Shown here: one piece after another, positions 1 to 12,009 of the stretch
How the letters are laid out: each line of letters begins with the position of its first letter
Position numbering within the stretch: the first letter of the stretch is position 1
NCBI GenBank assembly: GCA_027605045.1
Contig: JAQFWX010000042.1
Span: 286,293-350,292 of the forward strand
Length of the DNA: 64,000 bases
Direction: 5' to 3'
DNA from: Phallus indusiatus
Taxonomy: Eukaryota > Basidiomycota > Agaricomycetes > Phallales > Phallaceae
Program-made: the position numbers and the translations under genes
Notes under the pieces: generated by a model
Seen by the model: only the letters and a program-made list of their open reading frames with translations
Databases searched by the model: none
What the model was told of the DNA's origin: nothing

Positions 1-86
1 GAAGATTGTTCTGTCGTACATAAATTCGCATGGTATTATACTAACATGGACGCAACGCAAAAAAAACAACTCGAACTGGAACAGTC

Positions 87-1935
87 ATGGCTACTCGCAA
101 AACCACCATGCCTTATGGTAAGCCCATTAGCTTGTCCCTGACATTCCTTATAAAACTAAGCATTCAATGCAGTTAGACTCGGTAATTCCGGTCTAAAAAT
201 CTCTAAGATCATTCTTGGAGCCATGTCTTATGGGGATACTAGGTGGGCAGCCTGGACTCTTGGCGAAGAGGAAGCCATAAAGCACATAAAGACTGCGTAT
301 GATCCTTTTGCATCTAACGGTGATTGTATACACTAATAATTTATGTACTAGGTATGATGCTGGCATTCAAACGTTCGATACTGGTAAACCATTTGAATGA
401 TGATTTTTTCAAAAGAACTGACAGTCTCCAAGCAAACGTATACTCAAACGGCGAAAGGCGTGTTCATATCATGATGTCTAACTCTTTAAAAAGAGAAAGC
501 TGACAGACTATCTGCTGCAGTGAACGTATTTTGGGGAAAGCAATTAAAGTTCTGAATTTACCACGGGATGAAATTGTGGTGATGACTAAAGTAATTGTTT
601 CTTTGTAACGAAGAATGAGGTATTAGTGACTGAAAAGAGTCTACTTCGTTGTAGGTCGTTCTCCTGGACACAGCTTTTTGAGACCCGTTGCCGGCGATGG
701 GCCTGAAAATAATGGTTATGTGAACCAGTCTGGCCTCAGTCGCAAGGTTTGTAACGATGGTGTTAATGGGTGAAGCCATAACTGACGTAGGTTGGCGTTG
801 CAGCATATCTTTGAAAGTGTCAAACATAGTCTTGAGAGGCTTCAATTGGACTATGTCGACGTGTTGCAATGTAGGATATGATGCGTTATACTAAAGATAT
901 CAAGAGTAAATTTTTCGCAGGTCACCGCTTTGACTATAATACGCCTATTGAGGAGACTGTAAACCAACTTTATTTCTCATTTATTTCCCCCTAAAATGTT
1001 TGTTTCAAGATGCAAGCATTGCATGATGTCGTACAAGCGGGTTATGTGCGCTATATCGGAATGAGTTCCTGCTATGCATATCAATGTAAGTCATTACTCA
1101 TATTTTTCTCTGGTATCACTCTCAAGTTAACTTTCCGCATGCAGTTCATGCTATGCAAAGTAAGTTTGTCATTAATGTTCTGCGAATTCATATGCCAAAT
1201 ACTGCTAGATTATGCTATCAACAATAAACTGACGCCCTTCGTCTCCATGCAAAATCACTATTCATTGGCGTACCGTGAGGAAGAGCGCGAGATGATACCT
1301 ACGCTCAGAGTAAGCTTAATTGCGTTTCTAAACGTTTTTGTCAACTGAAAGAATACGTAGCACTTCGGAGTCGGATGTATTCCCTGGTCTCCGCTGGCTC
1401 GTGGTTTGCTAACGCGACCTTTGACAGAACAAACAAAAAGAGGGGAAACCGATGGGTTAGTCAAGATATATACATCACCTGTTGGTTTTACAAACATCCG
1501 GCGTTATTATAGGTTCCTGAAACAAGGATACAAAGCACCTGGTACATCGGATATAATCAATAGGTTTGAATCAGTTGTTATATCCCCGTGAGATTTTATG
1601 TCTTATATGCTTTCGTTCAGAGTGGAAGAGCTTTCTAAAAAGAAAGGTCTCACAATGGCCCAAATTGCTTTAGCTTGGTGTTTTTCTAAACCCGGTATGA
1701 TACTTTTGAGTCTGAGATACTTGTGCATTAAGTGTACTTAGATATCACTGCCCCTATTGTTGGAACTACAAGTCTCAAAAATCTTGAAGAATTAATAGGT
1801 AATTTAAGTATAATTTAGTGGATATGCAATTAATTTGTTTCCTCAACAGCTGCTGTTAACATTCGTTTAACCGATGAAGATGTGAAATATCTTGAACAGC
1901 CTTACAACCCTCAAAATATTTTTGGGCATGTTTGA
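87..1935 (+). CDS. Aldo/keto reductase (aryl-alcohol dehydrogenase-like)
   Basis: NADPH-dependent cytosolic oxidoreductase of the aldo/keto reductase superfamily, probably reducing aldehydes or ketones. Spliced from about ten short exons. The likely start is the ATG at 87 ([10 protein letters not shown]), because its exon joins in frame to [21 protein letters not shown]; the ATG at 46 is in another frame. The catalytic tetrad is visible: Asp in FDTANVYSNG (split by an intron), Tyr in the same motif, Lys in VVMTK, and His in LQCHRFD. Further family blocks are [37 protein letters not shown] and [12 protein letters not shown]; the protein ends [12 protein letters not shown]. The exon at 433-457 is only 25 nt, and the next intron (458-520) appears to have a GC donor. 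The MFS gene lies downstream on the same strand. The exact substrate cannot be told. Confidence 0.88.
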
Positions 1936-2900
1936 TTGTGTTGAATAGAGCAGCATTGTAATTACATATTCGGAATGTTACTGCGAGAGTTAGGCATTAG
2001 TACGCAAAGGAGAGAGGCTATTAGTTGGCAACCTACTTCGCCGCATCGCATGTGCACCGACAGCTGTTGGTTCGCGCTAGTGGAATGAGTAGTACTCATA
2101 GATCGAGTTCTGCTCCTATACAGCTACGTCATACAGGAAGAAAGCATTCTGGTATGCATTTTCAGGCAATATGAGGGATTTAGGCGACGTTGGTCTTAAT
2201 CAGTGGCTTCAAGTTCCGTTGGATCGGATTCGCATCATGTTCCACTCAGGAAAATTGCAGAAAAGCTGTTCCTGTAACTAGAGGGTATTCTATTCATCTA
2301 ATATAAGCTGTAACGAGTGGGCCGGTCGGTGTGGCGGACGAAATCGATATCGGTAGGAGCACTGCACAAATAAGGATTATTCACCGGACAAATCAACGCG
2401 TAATTTTTGATCTTCTCGTACGACAAAAAGCGATATGTTGGCGAGTTGGCAGGTTGTAGTAACAGTACATGTACAACTGCAACTACTAAAAATTTATTTA
2501 TCGAGTATCTATGTATGTAAATACGCTCTGAACCACCACTAATTTGGTATCAATTTAGTACCAGTTTCTTATGTGACCGCACTCTCTTTAGGCCTACTAT
2601 CTCAATACGCAATCGACATGGTGCCGAATTGGAATTCATAGGGGTCATGGTGCCATCCGACGCCTTAGCGTGTAAAAAGGACCCGTGTGAAAACATAACT
2701 CCGCTCAATGCCGTAATTATGTAATTAACCGGCATGATGATTTTTCTCCCATACTTCACCGCCGCTTCAAATGCCCAAAATACTTCAGCTCTACTCAGAT
2801 CATCTCGAAGTAGGCTGTAAAGTCCAGCTTTGGAATGCTTCAGGTTCTTTGTTATTTTTATTTCAGTCATCCTGTAGTCTGAGCTATATGCAACTGACGC
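1936..2900. other. Intergenic, no gene seen
   Basis: About 965 bp between the aldo/keto reductase and the MFS gene. The ORFs here have no recognisable motif, signal peptide or splice pattern. It presumably holds the reductase 3' end and the transporter promoter. Confidence 0.5.
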
Positions 2901-4859
2901 ATGATCTGGCAGAACGCTTTACGATATCTCGGGTTAGCTCGTGGTTCAGCTCCTTTGGGTTTGAAATGGAGATCAAGTGTATGGTTTGTCACATTGGGTG
3001 CGTTTTGAGAGCAATTGCTTGGTAAATTATCTCATTCCAGGATTGTATGCTAGTTGTCGGCGCTGGTGAGTTTGGAAACGACCGGGCGATTATCTGTCCA
3101 AATTTCTTATTATCGTTAAGGGGTAACCACGGATGTGTTCTTTTACACGTTAATAATTCCTGTTATTCCTTTTCGACTGGAGTCCTTGGGGTTTAGCCAT
3201 CCTTCTTCATTCACTGGATATTTATTATTGGCTTATGCTGCTGGTCTTGTTATCTCTACACCTCCTATCACGTAAGTCTTGGCTTTTTTAGTTCTTTCAT
3301 TCATTGAATGTTTTTCAGTTGGCTTTCCGAACATTTCCATTCGCGTCGAACATTGTTGCTGATAGGATTATTGAGCTTCGTCGGCGCTCAAGTCCTATTT
3401 ATGCTCGCGCCTATATATGGAGCTCTAGTGGTTTCTCGCGTCATTCAAGGAATAAGCTCTACGATCGTATGGACTGTGGGATCTGCTCTACTAACCGACA
3501 CAGTCCCAGAAGAGCGCATAGGGCAACAATTTGGATTCGCTTTGACTGGATTATCTCTTGGGTCTGCTCTAGGCCCCACAATCGGCGGTGCCCTATACAA
3601 CTCGTTAGGGTTCCATGCACCGTTTATTGCTGGTCTCATTTTGCTAGCATTCGATTTGATGTTACGATTTCTTGTTATTGAGAGAAAAGATGCTGTGAAA
3701 TGGGGATTTGATCCTGCCGCTGCATATCTCCAAACCATAAGGAAAAAAACATCTGAGGAACAAACAAATGATGCGAGCCAAATCGTGGAAATTCCGGCCG
3801 ATTTGGAAGCTAAGGACAAGCATGATGATCGCAACGAGTCTAATACAAATGATGAAATCGATGAAAAACTACCATCACGGTCTTCAGTTATTCCCGAAGT
3901 TGAAACGCCCAAACAGCACGGTGCTTTTCGTGTAATATGGATAATATTGAATTCACGGCGCACCATGGCTGCCGCTCTGACAGTCTTCGTATACGGGTGT
4001 GTCACCATCAGTTTTCTTTTGTATGATTCGAACCAATCAACAACCGATAGATTTTGTATTGGAATGTTAGAACCAACTATTCCCCTGCGGTTTCAGGACG
4101 TGTATGGATTCACCTCCCTAAAGGTTGGATTGGTGTTCATGGGGGCGACTCTCCCTACTATCATATGTATGCTTGTTATCTTTTCTAGGAAGGTAATTAC
4201 AAGTCTAAGTTCACCTGCTAATGTAGCTAGCGCAGCAGCAGGAATGCTCTGCGACAAATATGGCACTGGTTCAATAATCGCGGTGTGCTATCTTTTGTTG
4301 ATACCCTGGTTCCTCATCATGGCCATTCGTGGACCTCTGGCATTATTCATCGTGGCATTGATCTTACTATGTGAGTTATTCACCCCCTGCGACAGTGACG
4401 ATATTTATAGACATCCGCGTTCTGATCACACATGTGCTAGTCTTTTTTTGTGGAACAATTCCAGCCCCGGCTATGGCTGAACTTGCAGAAGTAGCAACAA
4501 AAGATATGAAAGGAGTTGGGTTTGCGCATTTGTATGGAGTGTTTAATTTGGCTTACGGGGTTGGAACGTGTCGTGAGTTTTGGTTTATTTTTGGCTCTAA
4601 TGAGAAAGGCGGAAGAAAGTGTAGGGTGAAATGACGCTAAATATATATTTCAGTTGGTCCAATCGTCGGAAGTCAGCTTTATGACCATGTTCGTGACGGT
4701 TTTACAGTCGTTCAAGGGCTTGCCACCTTGCTCCTTTTGGTGGCGATGTGCGTCGCGATGGCTTGGATAGGGGACAAACCTCTACTTGTTAACATCAGAT
4801 CCAAATTTAGACGACCTTCTTCTGACCCTAGCACAGCGAAGGACGCAAACAGCATGTGA
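2901..4859 (+). CDS. MFS transporter, DHA1/vesicular-amine-transporter-like
   Basis: Twelve-helix major facilitator protein, probably a proton-coupled exporter of small organic molecules. I start at the ATG at 2901 (MIWQNALRYLG), which runs into LKWRSSVWFVTL, the usual lead-in to helix 1 in this group. Helix 1 (GVTTDVFFYTLIIPVIPFRLE) is completed only if a 12-nt exon at 3054-3065 is used (introns 2998-3053 and 3066-3120). Then follow SHPSSFTGYLLLAYAAGL (TM2), the loop EHFHSRR, TM4-6 (SRVIQGISSTIVWTVGSALL; GLSLGSALGPTIGGALY), a charged central loop of about 80 residues rich in Asp, Glu and Lys, and TM7-12 (MLEPTIPLRFQDVYGF; MLCDKYGTGSI). The tail is IRSKFRRPSSDPSTAKDANSM. The intron at 3998-4050 is a multiple of three and can be mistaken for coding sequence. 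Substrate unknown. Confidence 0.85.
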
Positions 4860-6139
4860 AATATGCCTTCGTCGCAATTGTAGACAATGCGTGTCATAGA
4901 TGCGGTGGAAATTGTTTTTAATCAGGCCTCAACTAGTATACGTGTATCCTCATTCGAAAATATTGCCCGCGAAGCCAAAACTTGGTTTGGACTTCAGCTG
5001 CCAAGAATAACTTTAAACTTATCTCTCTCTAATGATAATTGAGAAATTTCGGCTACCGGCTATCCTGCGACCCATATAGCTACTATCTAATCGGGGAAAC
5101 TTTGTAATTTGGCAACAACTTCTTGAGTTTGCCCTTAGCCTTCTGCGATAAAATGGCTTAGTATCTAAACCACCGAAATGGCTTAATTTGTTTATTGATG
5201 CTTCGGGGCTAAACCATTTTACAAAACCTGTACCTTCCTATATCATCGAAAAGTAAACCTGTAGACTATAAATAATCAGTTTGCAATTGAAAGAACTTCA
5301 CGCCAAACATCTTCGCCCGACTTCGGAACTTTAATTACACGTGGAATTCGTCAAAGGATTGTGACAGCTTACTGGACACCGGTCCAATCGAAAGGAGGTT
5401 CCCCTCAGAACTCACATATTATAACGAGTTTGTGAGAGTACCATGCGATTTATAGTAAATATCGCCAATACTGACAATTCTTATTTGAAAATGTTGTGTG
5501 TGACAACGGTGAGATGATAGATCTGGAGGTAATGCGCAGTTCCTCCGCCCGCGCGGTTAGGGTGCGGCATCTGTTGAGAATCAACGTTCAACGGTCAGCG
5601 TGCCAGCCCAGTTGTGGACGCCAAGGACTCGATAATGAACATGAAGTGTTAATGAAAAATTTTGCGGATGTTGTCCGGTGAAAAAGTTACTTCGCATCTA
5701 TGAACTGTCGGAGTATGAGAACTTTACACCCCATTGGAGCCCTACCGTTGCCGAGATTTGCCGAGTCGTGGCCATGTCAACGCTTTGACTGTAAGCCTTT
5801 CTGGTGCACAGGCAATATTTCATCTTGACATAGCCTGCTTTTCAGAATCCCGGAGAACCCAGGGTTTTGTAGATCTGTATAAGACAATCCTTTGTCCTTT
5901 TCGGCGATTGATGAATCTCCGTCCCAGGCCTCAGGGGTTCCAGATTTGTGCTTCGTTAGATCAAGAGCCTGTCGTGCTCGTACTAAGTTGCATACGCTTC
6001 CTGTGTGGGGATTAGTGGCGTGTTACATGCTACTGTGTAACCCAGCTAACTAACGCCTGTCAAAACACATAAAAAGCGAAGGTTGTCTTCTCGAAAGAAA
6101 ACGCGTTTTGCTTCTCTACCAATTTCGGGTGGCCGAGTC
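4860..6139. other. Intergenic, no gene seen
   Basis: About 1.3 kb between the transporter and the P-type ATPase. Short ORFs at 5496-5681 and 5734-6015 have no motif or conserved look. The frame of the ATPase is open upstream to about 6083 without an ATG, so an upstream coding exon cannot be excluded. Confidence 0.45.
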
Positions 6140-9100
6140 ATGGGTTCTTTGTCTTTCCCAGCTGATACCGAAAGACAACGCAACAATCAACCTGAGATGG
6201 TCGATGTGTCCAACCACGACGACCGTGCCAGGATTTTTATGACTGCAAGAACACCGTCAATTCGCTCACTCCATGACTCTACTGCTCCTGATGCCTCCCC
6301 CCGTATCCCGGTAGAGTTTCGGACAATGAGTGTTGACGTGGAATCCCTCAAGAGTTCTTCCGGCAGTATCAAATTTTCCAATTTTAAAATGTTCAAACCC
6401 AAGGCAGAAGCCAAAGGTAAGCTCGTCGTCGTTTTATAGGTCACTGTTCATCTTATCTAGTTGGAAATCCATTTTTATAGAAATTGCTACTCTTGATTGG
6501 CATACCCTTGCTGTTAAGGAAGTGCTGGACCGTCTTTCAACCTCAGCTGAACGGGGACTGGATGACTCACAGGCGTCCAAATGTTTATCCATCTATGGGC
6601 CCAATAAGATTAGTCCTCCTCCCAAGCGTATTGTGAGGAAGGTTGCCGGCTGGCTGTTTGGAGGTTTCGGCTCTCTTCTTTTTGTTGCCTCCATCTTTGG
6701 TTTTATTGCTTGGTCGGTCTTTGTCCAGTCCCACGATTTTGTTTCAATGTCACTGAGAATGACAATATTAGGAGACCACTCGGTGATCCCCCTCAAATCT
6801 CTAATCTTGCTTTGGCTGTTGTTCTTGTTGTCGTTTTATCCTTGGCAGCAGGCTCCAATGCCTGGCAGGACTTTTCGACTTCCCGTGTTATGAGCAGGAT
6901 CAAGCAACTTCTACCTACAGCGGTTACAGTCATTCGTAACGGTATCCAAATTAGTATTCCTGCTGAGAAACTCGTCCCTGGTGATTTGGTATGTTATTCT
7001 TCGTTAGTCCCCGATAAACATGGTCTCAAAGACTGACGTCCTCATTACAAGGTCATCATTTCTATGGGAATGAAAATTCCAGCGGACCTTAGAATTATTC
7101 AATGCACTGGTGATTGTACATTTGATCGTAGTATATTAACTGGAGAAGTAACAACCCTTTTTTTCTTGCGTTTGCACCGAGGATCTTACATATGCTTTGC
7201 AGAGCGAGCCCGTTGCTGCGACAGTTGATAAAACCAGCGACAATATATTAGAGGTTTTTCTTTTTGGCACGGCCGTTACTCTTCCATGTTCTGATGTTTG
7301 TTGACAGACTAAAAACATCGCGTTACAAGGCACACATTGCGTCAGTGGCTCAGGTCGTGGCATTGTGATTCAAACGGGCGATTCTACTGTTTTGTAAGCA
7401 TTTTATTAATTAATTAAATTCATGGAAAGGGTCTCATATCTTCTCAGTGGTCGTATCGCTACTTTATCTGCGAAGTCCAGCACCCAAATGACGACTTTGC
7501 AGCGGGAACTTCTACGATTCGTCTGCATCATAGCCGGTATAGCCGTTTCGGTAGCACTCTTACTTGTTATATTATGGGCCGCATGGTGCGTGTTTAAATG
7601 TTTTACCAAAATGAAAAGAGTGCCTTGACCACTCGGGTCAGGATTCGTCGTGTCTTTCCCGGTTATATCAACGTGTCAAACCTTCTTATTGACATTGTCT
7701 CTATTATGAGTAAGATTAAAGTTCTTGTTATCAGTTTCCAGTACTCAATTCTTGCATCAGTTGGTATCATGCCGACAGGATTGTATGTTAAATTCAAATA
7801 ACGATCTCTTGTATTATACTAACCTCATTCGTAGGCCAGTAGCTGTCACACTCAGTTTGGCTAAAGTCGCAGGAACGTTAGGTAGACATAAGGTACGCCC
7901 TGATTATCTGTGAAAGAGTCTAAACTAATTATTGGTTAGGTCTTATGCAAATCGTTGTCGATCGTGGAAACTCTTGGTGCTGTGAACGTGATATGCTCCG
8001 TGCGTTTTTCATCCTGCTACCGGGTCTTAACTGGCTGTTTTTAACTCGCCCCTGCTCTAGGATAAAACGGGTAACAGCTTTCTAAATAAACTTTATGCTC
8101 AATTATTTATGAGATTGGCTTACTGATAGGTACACTGACGCAAAACAAAATGCATGTCGATGACGTCGCCGTTTACGACACTGCGTTCAAGCCTTCGGTC
8201 CTTAATGGAAAACTCGCCTCTACGTCTGATGAGAAGGTCGACAATTCCGTTCGTGAAAACCTCGTTCAAGTAGCTGCAGTGGCCGGAATTTGCAATGCCG
8301 CCGCCTTTTCGTACTCTCAGGATGCGCAAGGAACAACACATGTCGAGGTAATCGGAGATGCTACAGGTACAGTATCGGCTATCGCCGAAATATGATCTCT
8401 ATTACTCACCGTATCACACAGATGCTGCTTTGTTGACGTTTGCAAATGATGTGCTCCCTGTGAAAGACTTAAACCAAACTTGGAGAGAAGTACACAAGAT
8501 TAATTTTAGCTCTAAGGTTCTTACGTCATTTCAATCTAATTCCCGATTGAACGAAAACATCAATGCTAACTCATTGTTTGATAGACGAAATTCATGTTGA
8601 AATTGTCGTGCCTTTCCCCTGAGTTCACTGCCCCCTACTTGCGTCCCGCACCTCTCGCAACTTGGGATGATTATGCCTCGGGCGATTATCTATTGACAGT
8701 CAAGGGCGCTCCGGATGTACTTTTCCCTCGCTGTGGCTTCGTGAATAATCCTGCAGGTGGTCAACCGATCCCGCTTAATAAGGAAGTCCTCTCGAGGATT
8801 GTCACCAAGCAGGACGAATGGGCCTCTCAAGGACAGCGTGTCTTGATTCTAGCTCGAAAAATTATCAAAGAAGAAGAGATCCCTAAGTCTACATTGAAGA
8901 GTCTTCAAGCCATGGACGAATTAATGAATGAATTAAATGAAGACCTTGTTATTGTTGGCCTGGTTGCTTTGACGGACCCTTTGAAAGATGACGTTGCCGA
9001 GACTGTTAGGTTAGCAATGCCATCATACTCTCATACTTATGATTGACCTCTTGCGTAGAATTTGTCGTGGAGCTGGTATTAGATTTTTCGTCGTGACTGG

Positions 9101-10856
9101 TACTAGTTTTGTCCTACTCTCAATTATTTTGTCTTATAGCATTTTCAGGTGACCATCCTTCCACGGCCGTCGCAATAGCTTCCCAGGCCGGTATAGTATC
9201 CAACCCCTCAAAAATACACCATCTCTCAAATCTGGACCCCAATCTACCTCTCGATAAAATCGCTCCCTACGTTCCTGTCTCGGACGATGACGACAACCCA
9301 CGTCCGATGAAGAGTATAGTCATCACTGGAAACGATATGACCCAATTTCAAGGTACACAGTTGGATCAGCTTTGCACGTACGACGAGATTGTTTTCGCAC
9401 GAACGACTCCGGAGCAAAAGTTATTCATCGTTCGGGCTTTTCAAGCGAAAGAATGCATCGTCGGTATGACTGGAGATGGTGTAAACGATAGTGCATCTCT
9501 CAAAGCTGCCGATATTGGTATTGCTATGGGTTCGGGTTCAGACGTTGCAAGGTGAGAACTATCAACGACATTGATATTAAGGAGTATCTACTCATTAATA
9601 TATCTTAGAGAGGCAGCAGACATGGTTTTGCTTGAGAGTTTCGGGTCCATTGTGATTGCCTTAGAATATGGTATGTATTCAGGAAGCTTCGTCCTCAATT
9701 TAAACCCATCGTAACCAGACATTGTATTTAGGTCGACTGGTGTATGATAACTTGAAAAAGACGTCGCTATATCTTCTTCCCGCCGGAAGGTAAGATCAAA
9801 CCCAGCTCACCTAGGGTTTTCTAACATCTCTAAACAGTTTCTCCGAGTTAATACCCGTTATGCTCAATTTCCTTCTTGGTGTTCCCCAAGTATGTTTACA
9901 ATGACTTTCGCCAAATATTTTATCCGCTAACTAGCCTTTCCTAAAAGCTGCTTAGCAACATAGACGTACGTAAAAACGACTTTGTATAAATCGCTATGTT
10001 GATCTTTCCAAACAGATGATTCTTATTTGCGTCATTACGGACATCGGACCCGCGCTTAGTTTGTGCATGGAACCTCCCGAAGTTGGATTGCTTCGCCGTA
10101 AACCTCGTAATGTCAAGACAGATCGCTTGGTGGATATCAAGCTGCTTCTCCAAGCGTATGCGTTCGTCGGTTTCCTTGAGAGTTTCTGCTCGCTGTCACT
10201 GTAAGCAAAAGGTTTTCTTTCTTCCCGAGGATCTTTAGCAAATGAACTATTTCATTCCAACAGGTCTTTTTGGTACCTCAAAAAACACAATGTTCCTTTC
10301 TCCGAGCTTATCTTCAAATTCGGAAATTGGCCGACGCTGACTAATGAATTGTTGTATCGCGCTCAAGCTATTTCGTTCTTTACCTTGGTAATCATGCAAT
10401 GGGGGTATGTGTTCTAATAACGATGATCAGATCGCTGCAACTGATTTGTCGGCCCTTGTAGTAACCTGCTTGCTACGCGTGGTCGAAGACTAAGCATATT
10501 CCAGCACACGCCTGCTCGGAATCATTATCTAGTCCCCGCAATGCTTGGCGCCTTAGGTTTAGCCGTCTTCTTCAGCTATCTTCCGTTCTTGTAAGTCATG
10601 ATTTTCCATACTAGAAGAAAGACAAGTACAGCGTTCCTGATTCTGTTTTTCACAGCCAAAGGGTGTTCCTTACACGCGGTATTCCAGTTGAGAATTATTT
10701 CATCCCTCTGACGTTTGCTCTCGGTATACTTGTGTAAGTCTATCAAATCATTTTGAAAAAGGTGACTGTACTAAAGAACGAATAAGTCTCGATGAAATCC
10801 GAAAATATTTCGTGCGTCGTTATCCTAAAGGATTCCTGGCCCGTATTGCTTGGTAG
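6140..10856 (+). CDS. P-type cation ATPase, Na+/K+-ATPase-like (type II)
   Basis: Membrane pump that uses ATP to move alkali cations across the plasma or an endomembrane. About fifteen exons. Start taken at the ATG at 6140 (MGSLSFPADTERQRNN). Blocks in order: N-terminal cation-ATPase region (DWHTLAVKEVLDRL ... GLDDSQASKCLSIYGPN), TM1-2, actuator domain with the TGES loop (DRSILTGES), TM4 with PTGLP, phosphorylation site CSDKTGTLTQNKM, nucleotide-binding KGAPDVLFPRC, DPLKDDV, hinge MTGDGVNDSASLKAADIGIAMG, and C-terminal helices ending RRYPKGFLARIAW. The phosphorylated Asp lies on a 10-nt exon (8061-8070), and an 18-nt exon (9948-9965) encodes LLSNID. The overall look is type IIC or the fungal ACU alkali-cation group; TM4 reads PTGLP instead of the PEGL of animal Na+/K+-ATPases. 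Ion specificity is inferred only. Confidence 0.92.
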
Positions 10857-11200
10857 TAGTGAATGAGCACTTGACTTGATAGATGGTAATCCGTTGGGTT
10901 ACCACAGTTTTTCTTTCTCTTAATAATGTTTCTAGTAATATGTTTCTGGTAATATTTTGTACAGTAATTGCTTTGATTTTCTTGTTCTCGATATCCCGTT
11001 GTCTGTAATTTGTTACGGTGGAATAAAGTCTGTCTGATCTCCTGCTGGCTCTGGTGATCGAGTTTCGACCTCTCCGTCATTTTTATACTCTTCTTCTATA
11101 TTATCGCCATGTTCGTCATGAGTGCTATCAGACTTCGTCCTCGTGTTCGGACGTGACGCATTCTAGTTCAAGGACAGATTAAGAAAGAATGGCAAAAAAA

Positions 11201-12009
11201 TTAAAACGTTGAGCAATCGCGCACATGATAAATACCAGTCCAATAACCAGCCCAGTACCAAGCACTAATTGCGTTTTGGAACGCTTGGTCGACAGATAAA
11301 GAAGATAACGCCTGTGGTGACATTGCCGGCGGAAATGGTATTTGACCAACGTTTTGATTGAGGGATAAAGAAGGGTCATGTTGAGGGACGAATGTATTAA
11401 AGTCTAAAGGTCGCGAATCTGCTTCATCGTCATTTTCGTCGACCATTTCTTCAGATGATTCAAAATGCGAGGTAAATGAAGCTGGTATTTGAGGCATCCC
11501 TTTATTGGTATTATCGCCACTATTCTGCTCCGGAGGAATATTATACCATCTATGTTTGGAATGTTTAGATATTTGTTCATGATACGTGCTTGAGTGAACA
11601 GTACTGACAGAGGCGCCTTTTTTACCGGCTCTGTTTTCCAGCTCTTTTCCGGACCGTTTAGGGCCTATTATCTCAGTAATTGTAGACCCTATGGCAACGA
11701 CTCTGAACAAACCTCATACTCTTCAGCGGCGGCATCCCAAGCAGCTACAAGAGCAGAATCGTCCCATATGTCCTCATGTGTCAACTGTTTACTTTCTTTT
11801 TGATTCCTGATACTGGTTTTACTCGCTTTAAGGCTGGCTGTGGCTTGCACTGTGCTACCTTGGCCCGATCTTCTGTGATTATTGCGGTTGGATCTTTGTT
11901 TCTTCTTTGGTGGAGAAATGGATGGATCTTTAGCTTTTGAGGATTTAGAGTCTGCTAAATCATCATAGGAAATTAGAGGACGCATGTTCGTGTCAAAACT
12001 CGAGTACAT
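11201..12009 (-). CDS. SMN (survival of motor neuron) homologue
   Basis: Core protein of the complex that loads Sm proteins onto spliceosomal snRNAs. Spliced model: exons 11713-12009, 11609-11664 and 11201-11549, giving about 233 residues. The N-terminal Gemin2-binding helix is clear (THEDIWDDSALVAAWDAA; human SMN has IWDDTALIKAYDKA). It is followed by NGPEKSWKTEP and WYNIPPEQN across introns of 48 and 59 nt, an acidic middle, and a C-terminal YG box (AISAWYWAGYWTGIY) that mediates self-association. A basic stretch (SPPKKKQRSNRNNHRR) near residue 35 could be a nuclear signal. There is no Tudor domain, as in the short fungal SMN proteins. The second intron uses a weak donor (GTCAGT) chosen because it restores the frame. 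The gene is convergent with the ATPase. Confidence 0.85.

Noticed and set aside
558..869. 103-residue ORF on -
   Set aside because: Lies antisense to conserved aldo/keto reductase exons and has no features of its own.
3445..4008. 187-residue ORF on -
   Set aside because: Mirror of the MFS coding exon on +, whose translation has clear transporter motifs.
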